Of a stretch of DNA of 64,000 nucleotides, positions 37,101 to 48,332 are shown one piece after another. The translations under genes and the position numbers were made by a program. The notes beneath the pieces are model-generated. The model searched no databases, was not told the DNA's origin, and was given only the letters and a program-made list of their open reading frames with translations. This DNA comes from Solenopsis invicta (Eukaryota > Arthropoda > Insecta > Hymenoptera > Formicidae), in the NCBI RefSeq assembly GCF_016802725.1, contig NC_052664.1, positions 11,558,016 through 11,622,015 on the forward strand, in the 5' to 3' direction. How positions within the stretch are numbered: position 1 is the first letter of the stretch; each line of letters begins with the position of its first letter.

Positions 37101-39470
37101 GCTTCATCCTCACTTAATTAGGTTCCGATTAACAACGGAGCTTTGTGCAAATACCTCTTTAGGATTTTGCTGAAAACGCTCATTAAGCGGCGGCTATCGA
37201 GTTACCGCTCTAGTAACGAACCTCGATTGTTTTCGATCTCGAGCCGTCTCGCCGTTTTGGCGCGGCGATAACCCCGATTCCATCTTCGTGCATGAGCTAA
37301 CTCGAGCTCCGCAATTACGCACTTATCCGTACTTAAATCTTTTTATGCCATTCCATGCGAGATGTCGCATTTGTGGATAGCAGATTAAGTAATTTTTATG
37401 TATTGGAAAATGCAACGCTCCACATTGGAACTGATAAATACGATTGCAAAGCTAAATGTAACAATATTTCGTAATATCATCGGAATAATTACCAATCGCG
37501 TATCTTTTATGACGAGTCTCTCGATTTTGTAGACCGCCGCCGCTCGATTTGCTTGAGAAACGTTAATCTATATTGGTCATACGCCGCCTCGCTTATCAAA
37601 TTATTTGGCAAGACGACCGCGCTGTTTATTACGTTACGTTTTCGTGTGAACAGTATCCGATCGCAGTCCCGCCAATATTGACGCTGTATTTTATCTAAAT
37701 GCAAATTCGACGTGAGGTCTTGAATATCGAAGGGATCTTTCCGTCCGCGTGGTCGCCACGTGCAAGGCGATTCTGTAGCGCGGTATGAATTAGCGTGATT
37801 CCAATCTGAATATCAAGGAATCCGCGTGAACGTGAGCGAAATGATAATACACGACCGTCCTGCGAAGCATACTGCGTATACTTTTCCTGTCGCCTAGTCG
37901 GAATCTTTGCACAACGGGCGCAAGAGCGAATTAAATCCACGTTTGATATCAAAGTTGTATGACGTTGAATATAAAACACGTCTACTACGTGGCTCCTCTA
38001 TGCTTTATCTGCGTGACGACGCGTGCGCGCGGATTGTCTTTTCATAGAGCATAAACTACGTTCGCGCCACGCAGAAGCGAACGATTTATTTTATGCCCGA
38101 TGCCAACTTTTCCCGATGCGGGAAAGTACGCGTTAAATGAATTTATAGAAACGGCTGTTATTTATATAACATGGGGAACAATAGTTATTGCATTTGACTC
38201 CGATATTTAATTGAATTTGCGATAAGTACGAGTTATATTAGATTGTCGAACGGGAGAGCCGGTTGGTAAATGAAACCATATCTATCTTTGATATTTGTTT
38301 GCTTTATTTTCTGCGGCACAAATTGATGCCATTACCTTTTTATCGAATTAGCAAGCACGAAAGCTGGAAGTTGCTACTTAAATTAAATGAACAATCCCGG
38401 ATTCGTAATCTCGGATAGCGCTTGATTAAATTGGTAGTCATTCACTCGGCTTGATTATTTACTCTTCTTAACTGAGATTAGGCGCCATCTTATTACTACC
38501 CCGGTCTCCCTTCGTGCTCCCCCTCCTCCTCCCTCGCCGTCGACAAGTTAGTACTATAGCCTATGTTACAACAGATGCTTTCGCGGGGCCTCCCTATTGA
38601 TGAGAAAATAAGCGAATCGGAATCGACATCCCTGGAATTTGCAGGGAATGAAGTTAATTATCGTCTAATTGACAAAGACCATGGGACGCGATCTCGGGGA
38701 GTCTTTTTCTTACCCTAAACTTTTTATACCTCGGTTGTTAATGTGTGCGTTTCACGAAAGGACAGTTCGCAATTAGCCGTGTTCCAATTTTCAAGCCGAT
38801 GACTGTCGGAATTTTTATGAGATAAAAAAAGCACACGATCGATTTTCATGATTGATTTCTGAAAAAGTTAATATCAAAATAATTTTGAGGTAAATTCGCG
38901 TGCAATAAATTCTCGTGCCGTTCGTTCCCGTTTTTATTTTCCATGAATAAATATCGCTTCGTAATTGGCCGATTCTTTTTGCAACATTCATTGGCACTTG
39001 AATTTCTGATCTACGAATGCAGAATTTAATTTCTTCCAAACTCCTGAAGCATGGATATCAATTAAGGTAAAGCCGGCGCGCCATCGATACTTAAATTTTC
39101 AGTGTGACACAGATAAATCTTTCGAGAGAAGCTCTCGCCTGTGCAAGCGTCTTTGCGGCCGTTCCAAATGATCGCTTTAAATCTCACCGGCGCACATCAA
39201 AAGTTATCACATTTTTCTTTGCGAATTTTTGCCGCGCTTCCCTTTTTCCTCATAGATGCAGGAGGGTGAGATTCCAGGCGGGGTGAGCGCGTTTTTCCGC
39301 TTACGTTCCCCCGCCGCGCGCCACCTTATCAACATAGAATCGACGTGCTGCGAAAAGAAAGTTAATATCGCCCGCGTTACGCTTCTGGCCGTAGAGAAAA
39401 GCATGGAAGAAAGCAACCACGTTCGACCGACTTTTATATCACGCTCCGATCTCTCGACCCTCGTTCGAAA
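34116..39470. other. Non-coding stretch
   Basis: A short perfect-stem hairpin GTTAGATAA / TTATCTAAC lies at 34213-34244. 34550-35020 and 35390-35700 are CpG-rich. 35700-36880 is AT-rich, with an 18-base T run at 36534-36551 and a short tandem repeat at 36750-36784. 36890-38060 is mixed. 38080-39060 is AT-rich unique sequence. No gene recognised. Confidence 0.5.
36750..36784. repeat. TTTCATATAAAAAG tandem repeat
   Basis: A unit of 15 bp, one of 14 bp and a partial TTTCAT follow one another directly. Confidence 0.8.
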
Positions 39471-39472
39471 CC

Positions 39473-39508
39473 TATAAAAGTCGAGCATGGTTTCGAGCGG
39501 GATCATTG
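39473..39508 (+). promoter_or_regulatory. Candidate TATA box plus initiator
   Basis: TATAAAAG at 39473-39480 is followed by TCATTG at 39503-39508, an insect initiator-like sequence whose A (39505) lies 32 bases after the first T of the TATA motif, about the expected spacing. The upstream 60 bp are CpG-rich. No downstream promoter element match was seen. About 40 bases downstream a 35-codon ATG frame runs from 39548 to 39655, and AATAAA occurs at 39842. Each element alone is common by chance; only the spacing is noteworthy. Confidence 0.25.
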
Positions 39509-40962
39509 GACAGGCGAACGTGCGAGTTTGGAATTCCGGACTTGACGATGCCTAACGCGGCATATTGGGAAAGATTTTTCGACTGCCCACAAAGTTACGC
39601 CTCGCTTCGTTTTCGATTTAATTCTAAACCAGGCGTATATCTGATTCCGCATTAATAGTTGTCGATCTTGTGTGACTTTTGAAAATAGATGTGTGTTATA
39701 TGTTAAAGCTAGGGGAATAATGGCTACGAAGATAAGCAAAGCGGGCTTTTATTTTCTAAAATGTTATTGAGAAAATCTAGAAAAGTAGCTTGAAATCATG
39801 GCTACAATTTTCCTGGGAAGTGTACAAGACAAATAATTATAAATAAAATGTTAATAAACACACTTTCTAAAGTAATAGTAGAAGAATACAGATCGATTAT
39901 ATGCGAAAACGCAAGTAATTCAAGATGAGCCTTGTACGATTATAATTGATTCTTGTGCTAATATTTTTTGTTAGGTTTTACATGCATTTTCAAATTCATT
40001 AGATTGCGCGTCGAATAAATTTTCAGTCTTGAAACACAATTCCAAGTTGAATGAGAGTAGTAATATCACAATGTTAATCAATTTAATAATGATGCTATAA
40101 AGAATTTGTTGCGAAAAACGACACCTTAGCCAAGAATTGAATATTATCAAGTTTTAAACATTAAATATCAATCGATCGATTTAAAACGTCGCGCCACATT
40201 TGCGGTGTATCACCGTTTAAAGTGGTTACAACATGAGTTATCTTTTGCTCGTTGTTCTTTGAATATCTTTATTGCGCGTCTGACTTTTTCCCTCTCTTTC
40301 CGAGGGAGCGTTTGCATTAAATAATAACTACGGCGCCCGCTATTACTCATAGTCTGCGAAAAAATCGCGAGACGGTGACTCATGAATATCCTATGGACGG
40401 TTCAAGTCACTGCGTTGTATATACACGCTATAATATGGAATGATGGGTTCATATGGATAAGAATAGAACGATTCGCTAGATAAAAAAGTGATTTTTTTTC
40501 GTATCAAGTTTATCAGCATTTTTGATAGCGCTTTTATCGATTCAGCTAATTGTGCTATCCGTACTTTTACGTAATCGTTGATAGCTTAGATCGATCGCTC
40601 TGTGTCGTGCAGAGTATTCGATATAGAATTTGTAAAAATAAAAAATTATTATATATTTTATATTGTTAAATATATCAATAATATTGTGTTGATTGTTTTG
40701 ATTTGAAAATTGTACAAAACTACTTTTTTCATATATTCTTCTTGCTAACACTATTGGTCTGGTCTTATCTTATGTGCTGTCATAATTTCATAAGACTCAA
40801 CGCAGGAACAATAAGTGTCGAACAAAAAAAAAACAAAAAAAATGTCGAAACAATTTCTCATCGGTTTCCGGCGAGAAATCCAAGGGCTTCCCGCTCTATT
40901 GTAAATCAGCGTTTGATGTCATTCCGTGTCAAATCGCATGATTAACGGTCTTCTGTCGAGAA

Positions 40963-40988
40963 GGGGGGGAGGGGGTTGCTAGGGGGGG
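40963..40988 (+). other. G-run cluster, G-quadruplex potential
   Basis: Runs of seven, five and seven G are separated by A and TTGCTA. This is enough for four G3 tracts, directly followed by ACCCC, which could compete by pairing. Confidence 0.7.
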
Positions 40989-42093
40989 ACCCCGCTGACT
41001 TATCATCCGGAGTCTCGTCCATCGGTGTCCACGTTGCACCCCCCTCCTCGAATTTTAATCATCCCTTCAGAGGAGGCCGAGAATGGAGAGGAGAGCGGAG
41101 AGATCTCGCGACTGATGCGCTGCTTTATTTCGTTAACGTTTCAATCGATCATCGTATGCCCCTGGGATTTGCTCCTTTCCACTGTCCTTCTTCGTCGATT
41201 CCCCATGCACACTATGGCGTTTCACGACCTCATTGCTGACGTAATCGCTGTCGCTCTGTCTTTGTAAGCACGTTTTTGCCTTTACCCGTTACGACGTTGA
41301 TCGGTTTGTAACGATCTTAACCGCAGACCAGAGAACTCGCATCAATACATTTTCAGCGAGAGTTTCTCCTTTAATCGCGCATTACGCTATTTGCGAGGCT
41401 TTCGCCTTCTCGATTCTGAATTTTCGTCCGCGGGAGGATGAAAACAATCGTGAGAAAGCTCGGTGCGACGTGAAAAAAGTTATAAGATCGTTTTCTATAG
41501 ATTCAGGATTTATTTGCCTGATCCCCGACGATTGATTTCTCTGAGCTCGTCCTGCTTCGCACAAGCTCCCTTCTCTTTGCGCGCCGCTTCTGACGGCCGT
41601 TTAAATTAATGACTCTCGTGTGAGAGCGAGAATTGGAGTGAAAGAACGCTCCGTCTGGCAAACGAATTGCGAATTACAGAGAAATGTCAAGGGTGAAAGA
41701 AATGCAGATCACGCATTCTGTCACATTGTCAATTCTTATCTGGCGGTGAATATGTTTGCCAACTGCCTTTTATATTATTTTAGGCATGATCGAAGTTGGA
41801 CGGCTGCGAGATAAATCTTTAATTTCGCCTCAGATTTATTTCATTAATTTAAATTACTGTAAAGATTCTCAAATATTCATACACGAAATATAATACGTAT
41901 TGCAATTACGTACTATATGTAAGAATACATCTATTCTTTTTTTCCCTTTGTTACATTTATTATAATAATATTCTTACACATTTATCGGATTCTTTGTTAA
42001 TTACATATACGCTCAACAATCATTTCAGTCCTTCAATTGTTACGCGGTTTGCGTTCTTATGTGGTTACGAAACTGAAGTTAATGCGTGAAAGC

Positions 42094-42124
42094 GAGGGGA
42101 GGAGGAGGAGGAGGAGGGGGGAGG
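42094..42124 (+). repeat. GGA trinucleotide repeat
   Basis: GAGGGGA(GGA)n followed by GGGGGG. A polypurine tract with G-rich structure potential. Confidence 0.85.
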
Positions 42125-42357
42125 AAAGGCAGGAAATAAATTTAATAAATTAGCACCCGCTTCGCCGCGTTAATTTACACCGCATAATGTTCGCTCTGTT
42201 CCGAGTACAAGCGTGAATCCGAGGTACCAGCTATGCTTTTCCGTTAGCTACTTCCTAACAGCCTCGATTCTATGCCACGAGAGCCATTGTGCGCAGTGTA
42301 AATAACATTTAATATTAGTGTTTTGCCTTGAGCTTTAGCGTGGAAACGGCTCAAAGG

Positions 42358-42392
42358 GCTCCTCCGCCGGCAAATCAGAGCCGGCGAGGAGC
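42358..42392. other. GC-rich hairpin
   Basis: GCTCCTCCGCCGGC and GCCGGCGAGGAGC pair over 13 bp with one bulged base; the loop is AAATCAGA. It is strongly GC-rich compared with its surroundings. It could be a structured RNA element, a binding-site palindrome or chance. No U-run follows on either strand. Confidence 0.6.
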
Positions 42393-43910
42393 TACGTGGA
42401 TGTTTTAATTGGCGCTTTGCTCTTCGCAGAGGCGTATTCGCCCGCGTTTGCTAATGCTTCAAAGCACACGACTGATATAATGGTCGCGCTAGATACCACC
42501 CTATCTTCAGATTAACGGATTCGAGTTTGCAATCAAGTAGTCTGTAATCTATGGTGTGTCAGTTCCATTGGCATCGTGGTATACGCAGTACGGGATCTGC
42601 AATGATTTCCTTAGAGATTATGTAATGGCTCGAAGCAATCCCTGCTTTCGGAATATTGCTCTTGCCGCTGATACATCTTGTATCCGATGACCCTGATGGG
42701 GTGTGCTTAGGACGTTCCGATGAAAAAAGGAAATCCATAAAATTGTGTTCTCCAACTTTCCATAGAGTCTCTCTAGAAAAATTTTCCGTGATCCCCTAGT
42801 TGGTACGGCAGATCTTCCTATCTTTGTTAAATAGCTTTTAACTCTTCATGTGTACTCGAAAATATATCTTTCACTCACTATTTTTTCATTCCACATTTTA
42901 TTTCAGAATATGGTGATTTATTTAACTTTTGTAATTCTCGATTATATACGAAAAAGTTGTATTTAAATGAATTATTATATCTTTACGAGCTTTGCCCTGT
43001 CACGCTGTTGCTTATATCTTCGTTTAATTCATCCTACTATTATTAAATATAAATATTTAGTTTTTTAAAAACCAGATGAGATTCGTATCCGTGTTTCTGC
43101 GAGCAGAACTATAATCCAGAAAGCGACAGTGAATCATGACCTCGGAGCTAGGCCAGACCATAACCATCGGCGTGGGTGCGACTGAGTTCGAGAGGAAAAG
43201 GTAGAGAGGGTGGAGTATCGTGGAAAACGGTGTGCGTGTGGCGAGCAGACAACGGTGTCCGAGATGCGGAGAGAGGTCCACGTTATCGAGAGTACCCGGT
43301 ACGGTATTGGCAGACCGTTTCCCAGCAAATAATTGGAAATGCAAACGGAACCGACCGCCCTGTGATAGTTCGATAATTGAGTCTCTTATCAGTGTTTGAA
43401 TGCGCCCTCTGTCTCGCTTCCGCGCCCTTTGCCCCGACCGTTCTCGTACTCCCTCGTCCTCTCGTCTCTCCTCTTCTGGCGCGCACGCGGTCCTCTCATC
43501 TTTCTTCCGCCCGCGCTATCGTCAATCCCTTCGCATCCCCTTCGCCGTGTCCTCGTCATTTACATACTGGAGCGCCTCGTGAAGACGCGTATTACCGACG
43601 AACGAACAGATGCGTCGCGCCCGCCGCGCCGGCGATGCTCTTCGTGCAGGTGCGCACGTGTGTTGCTAGGCAGATGCATGCACCTTTTTGTACGCGTGCA
43701 TGTGCATCGTTACAATACCATCCTGCGTGTGTTAGTCTATTAGCACCAAAATTTTTTGTCTCGCATTTCGTTTGTCCTGCTGATATCATCGAGTGTTATT
43801 AACTTAAAATGCACGCACACTTGGAGATTTTATCAATTTCAGAATGCAGCGATGCAAGATTAACTTTGACATTTTCTTCAAATTCTTCGAATAAATTATC
43901 TTTTAAATAC

Positions 43911-44014
43911 ATTTTATAAAAGATCATCGTTTTCATTATTTATGCAACGTTAGCGTTATATTTAATTATATTCATAACTGTCTTTCTTTTTCACATCTGT
44001 TTTCGCATCTGGTT
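43911..44014 (+). repeat. Direct repeat copy 1
   Basis: ATTTTATAAAAGATCATCG followed by TTTTNNTTATTTAT-CAACGTTAGC-TTATATTTAATTATATTCATAACT-type sequence, also present at 44252-44349. Identity over ~100 bp is about 85-90% by eye, with a few small indels in the T/C-rich end. Copy distance is 341 bp. Confidence 0.8.
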
Positions 44015-44116
44015 TCATGCGCTAATTCTCGATATTTTGTGTATTGAGCTACACTAGAGAAAAATTCATAGCCGTAGCAATTATAAATATATGTAGAATT
44101 AATGTACCTAATTTAA

Positions 44117-44255
44117 TAAACTATTTTATAATTATTGCAATTAAAATTTTAGTTGCAATAATTACGAAATAATTTGTATCACTACGGCAATATTTATGAA
44201 ACTTTAGTTTACAGTGAAAGTTGCATAAATATTGTCATAGTGATACAAACTATTT
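44117..44255. repeat. Two adjacent hairpins between direct repeats
   Basis: Hairpin 1 (about 44117-44177) has the stem ATTATTGCAATTAAAA / TTTTAGTTGCAATAAT and weaker outer pairing. Hairpin 2 (44167-44255) has TTGTATCACTACGGCAATATTTATG mirrored by CATAAATATTGTCATAGTGATACAA (described here by its ends TTGTATCACTACGGC and CATAGTGATACAA), a stem of nearly 40 bp with an 8-10 base loop. The outer arms of both share the AAACTATTTTATAA-like sequence that also starts the flanking direct repeat. The arrangement suggests a foldback element associated with a local duplication; a small-RNA precursor is a weaker alternative. Confidence 0.65.
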
Positions 44256-44349
44256 TATAAAAGATCATCGTTTTGGTTATTTATACAACGTTAGCATTAT
44301 ATTTAATTATATTCATAACTATCTTTTTTTCACATTTTGCATCTGGTTT
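44252..44349 (+). repeat. Direct repeat copy 2
   Basis: Second copy of the segment at 43911-44014, starting at ATTTTATAAAAGATCATCG. It begins exactly at the outer edge of the hairpin at 44167-44255, so the duplication and the hairpin are probably linked. Confidence 0.8.
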
Positions 44350-44492
44350 ATCTTAACTTTAATATGTAGTGAAAAACATCAGTTTATAGTAAAATAGCAC
44401 TTCAATTGTAATTACATACTTATATAAACCACTACAAACAAGTGACAATTGCATACTTCCGGTTTATGTACGGGCTGATTAAGTATACGACC

Positions 44493-44590
44493 GGAATAAC
44501 TCTGATAGAGCAGTGAAACAGCGGGTGTAAGGCCCTAAATACTAGGAAGGAGAACGAGAAATCCCGAGTTCAAATCTAATTGTCAGTCAG
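44493..44590 (+). other. tRNA-like relic, possible SINE head
   Basis: CTCTGATAGAGCAGTG (44500-44515) resembles a tRNA D-arm with the internal promoter A box, and CCCGAGTTCAAATCT (44563-44577) resembles a T-arm with the B box. The distance between them is about 50 bases. The T-stem does not pair properly and no acceptor stem closes, so this is not a functional tRNA gene. A tRNA-derived SINE head or a decayed tRNA pseudogene fits best. Confidence is low because only the two box-like motifs support it. Confidence 0.3.
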
Positions 44591-46443
44591 TTCAACTTTT
44601 CTGTCACCTACATTTGCATTACTATTTTTCTACAGTTTATTCGTCAATTTTACTACAAACGGTTAATATTACTGTATTTGCTTAGTTTTCTTTTTTTTAT
44701 TTTTATTGCAACTTTGTAATACATAGTTGAGATGCTATTTGTTCACTTTATAGTTGCTGGTGCGCGATTTTTTTTTTATGAAATCCATAAAATTCCAGCA
44801 ATTTTATAATATTTTGTATTGCAATCTTTCCGTTAGATTACATTTTTCATAATTCCGGCGGCGACAATGTTCAAATTATACGACAAAGGTCCTATTCACT
44901 CGCGAGCATCTCGTGTTAGAAAAGTACGTTCGCTGCAGGTAAATTTTGCAACAAACTTCCTTACGCTTGCTTGCTCTAGCGCGTAAAAAAAATACACCCT
45001 TCCACGATACGCGCGAGGAACGAAGTACACAAGCGACATTCTAACGCGCTAACTTTCAGCTCCTCCGGGTCATTTCCCTTGTGCGCGACTACGGGTACAA
45101 CTCGTCTCGGTACGTTTACCGTAAATGTACCCGGAGGTCTTGCGTTTTGCGGCTCGCGTAACTCTCGCGGTATCTTGCGCGGATCGACACGAGACCGAGT
45201 CTCGCTCACGCATTGGGTAAACACGGCGCCGCACGCATCCATATGGATTTCGCGGAAACAGATGTATTTGCTAATATATAACATCCGGTAACCGTATACG
45301 CTTTCTTCAGACTACCACGTCTGTAAATTTATGGTTGATTCTTTTCAGCAACGAATTAACGAGGAATAATTCATTATTCAATACAATGTTACGGCCTTCA
45401 CATCTACAAGGTTTCATCTGGTTGGAAATGTAATTAAAATAATATACCAAATGTTTTTTTAAATGTTTGTATATACAGTGGAAAACATTTGTATTTATGT
45501 TAAAACCGGTCTTTATTAGAATTTTTGTGTCAAACTGATATCCAACGTTTCTTAATATTAAAATAACATAATTTAGGAGTAAATGAATGATATTTAACGT
45601 AGCTTTGAAACGTATAAATTTTAAGATAGATGAATAAAATGTACGTGTCAACATATTATGAATATTAATTTTACCGAAGGATTATTATGCTTCTACAATT
45701 TATTTACAATTTTTTATATAATTTTATGTTACTTTTTAATATTTATCTTATGTTAAATTAACACAAAATGAACACAAAACTGAATGAACCGTTTAGGACA
45801 TGCAATATACGTTAAATTTCAATACAAATTTTTCAACTGTGACGTTTTTCAAAATTGTGTAATATTCATGACGTACAATACATAAATTATCATAAGAATC
45901 TATTGTCGAGGTACACGAGATGTCCCATTATTTACAACACGTAATAAAATTGGATAAGAAAATTACTTCCAGTTTTGCACCAAGTTGCAAAAATAAAATT
46001 TAACCGAGTCGAAAGGACGTCGATAAAAGGACGTCGCAATCGCTCCCGGACTGATTTGATGTATGCGCTAGCACGCGTGCATTCGTGATCACTCATACTT
46101 GCGGATGCACACGCAATGCTAGCTGCAAGGTCCAGTGTGGCACTATAAACACCGGTGTGACGCCAATTACGCAAAGGGTCAACCGCGATGTTTTGCCGTG
46201 CGAGAACCGAAATTATCCCTATTCCCTTTCCCCGTCCCCGCATGTTCCCCCGCTCGTCCTATTCCCGTTGCCAGCCAACCAGTGCTTCCGATTGCGCTGA
46301 AATTTCAGATAATTTTGCTTAGTCGCGGCACCGGCTGCACCGACCTGCCGCGTAAACCGGATATTTGCTAGCCTAGCAACGCTGTCTCGACGGGTTTCGC
46401 ACGAAGAACTTATCCAGGTGAAACAATATTGTGTTAAATAAAT

Positions 46444-46509
46444 TAACAAATTTTTTACGTCACTCACATGATTTCTTTTAATTAGTCTTCTTGACGTAAA
46501 GAAATTTTG
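46444..46509. other. Imperfect hairpin
   Basis: ACAAATTTTTTACGTCA on the left and TGACGTAAAGAAATTTTG on the right are near-complements around a ~30-base loop; about 17 of 20 positions pair. Confidence 0.35.
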
Positions 46510-48304
46510 AATACAGAAATTTGTATATTTGCGTCACTGCCTTAATTGATGTGTCAACTTTATAATATATTTATGATTATTTGTTTCTTTATTGCAATTA
46601 AGAAATTATATACATCTGTCTAGACATTAAAATAATTAAAAAGTGTTTCTCTGAGAAGCTTATTTCGTTATTTCGTGTTATATGAGCGTCTCATTAACAA
46701 TTGAATTTTAAATGCAGTAATTGTGTGTTTTATTGAATTAAAATCCGTTACATTACTCACGTAATTAGTCTAACAATGTAGAAAGTCATTACATTATTTT
46801 CTGTAAAGAACGTTGTGCAAGTTATTTACTAGTTTTGATATCAAGATGCTTGACAGCTTTTACGCAAAAACCATCTAACTACATTCACGTTTGCGAATAT
46901 GTTTACGATAATTTATTGATGCAATTTCTGCGGCGATGCATACGTGGTTTTAATTTTTGGACGGGGCACAAAGCGTGCATTAATAATTTAATGCGCTGGT
47001 AACACAAGTACGTCCAACTAATATTTTAATACCGCCCGTTTGTAACATTTCCTGCATAATTTAATTGATCGACGCGCCTTTTCCAAAAGCGTGACGTATA
47101 TTTGCAAAATTTCTGCAAATTTATATGTTTTTGAAGAAACGAGAAGTTTCGATGCAACGTAAATTCTATATAGTATTTAGTACTAAATTGTTATAATTAG
47201 CAAGATTTCGAGCTTTCATGATATTGTGCCGCTTATATAGGTGCTTTGTGATTTTATGTTATATTATATATTAGTAAATTTTCTCAAAAAGTTAGTCTAA
47301 ATGATAAAATTATATAAATATATAATAAAATATATATTACATAAATATATTATGAATTGATAAAATTATTAAAAATTAGTAAAATTTTTAATTGATATGT
47401 GTATAGAGGAAATCATCTTCTTTATCCATGATAATGTAATTTTACTCGTTAATTTCATGCGAAATAACGACAGAGCTATCAGAAATTGCTTAGAGAAAAA
47501 TACATATTCGAGAGATGCTATCTTTTCATTAGTCTTTTCATTAACTCATTCAATAAAGACATGGGGTACACCCGGTCGATTATGCACCATGCAATTTACC
47601 GCGCTTCTTCACGCCGCGCCGGAAATTAATTTTATATCGGTCTACCGTTCAGGCACGAACAAACGAGAAGCGCCTTCACCTTACCGAACAATCCCGAGCA
47701 CGGTCAGTTAATTCGCGAAGACGTAGCGAGAACCGGAGGGGGTGAATGCGACTTTCGTGCAGGCGGGGGGTCCAGGCTCGGGCCCGGCTTAATCAAATTC
47801 AAGATTAAACTTCGGAGTTTCGTAAGTTGTTCCTTGCGAATATTTGTCGGGGAGTGATTTTAATTTCCATAAGTACCGCAATCTCGCTTCTCTCCGGTAT
47901 CCCCTCTGTTCCTCTCCGACGATATTTTCCGCAACTCTCCCTTCAACTGCCTCGGTGTGTTCGCGCGAACGGGCGACCACTCACGCGCGCGAATGTTGTA
48001 ATATTAAAATTTTCGATACCGGGAATTCGCACGGCGTTCGACGATTTACATTTTAACGGCCGCGAAGAGGAGTGCCGAATCTCGCGTGAACATTCCGGGA
48101 TATTCGGAAATCGAGTAGGAAGTTTTCGGTTATGGTGCGCCGATTAAAATTCTGTTGCGATCACACGCATCGCTCACCGATATTAAACGTCATCGAGACA
48201 ATTCCGAATGGTGAGTCATTGTTTTTGCCAATTTCTTTTCGTGATACGAAAATTCGATTACGACAGCCTTGCTTCCACTGACATATATTTCTTCGAATAC
48301 TTGA

Positions 48305-48332
48305 GTTATATTTCTCTCTTGAGAAATATAAC
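48305..48332. other. Perfect 12-bp stem hairpin
   Basis: GTTATATTTCTC and GAGAAATATAAC are separated by the loop TCTT. A perfect stem in AT-rich sequence; function unknown. Confidence 0.65.

Larger units (their letters stand above)
39850..43905. other. Non-coding stretch
   Basis: 39850-40240 and 40480-40850 are AT-rich. 40860-41830 is mixed to CpG-rich with the G-run cluster listed at 40963. 41820-42060 is AT-rich. 42160-42830 is unique with the GC-rich hairpin at 42358. 43060-43760 is CpG-rich with pyrimidine-rich runs, generating the serine/proline-rich frame at 43377-43802 that I do not call a gene. Confidence 0.5.

Noticed and set aside
45307..45654. 115-codon frame in AT-rich DNA
   Set aside because: Longer than usual for such composition, but of Ile/Leu/Asn/Lys low complexity and without any recognisable transposase or other motif.
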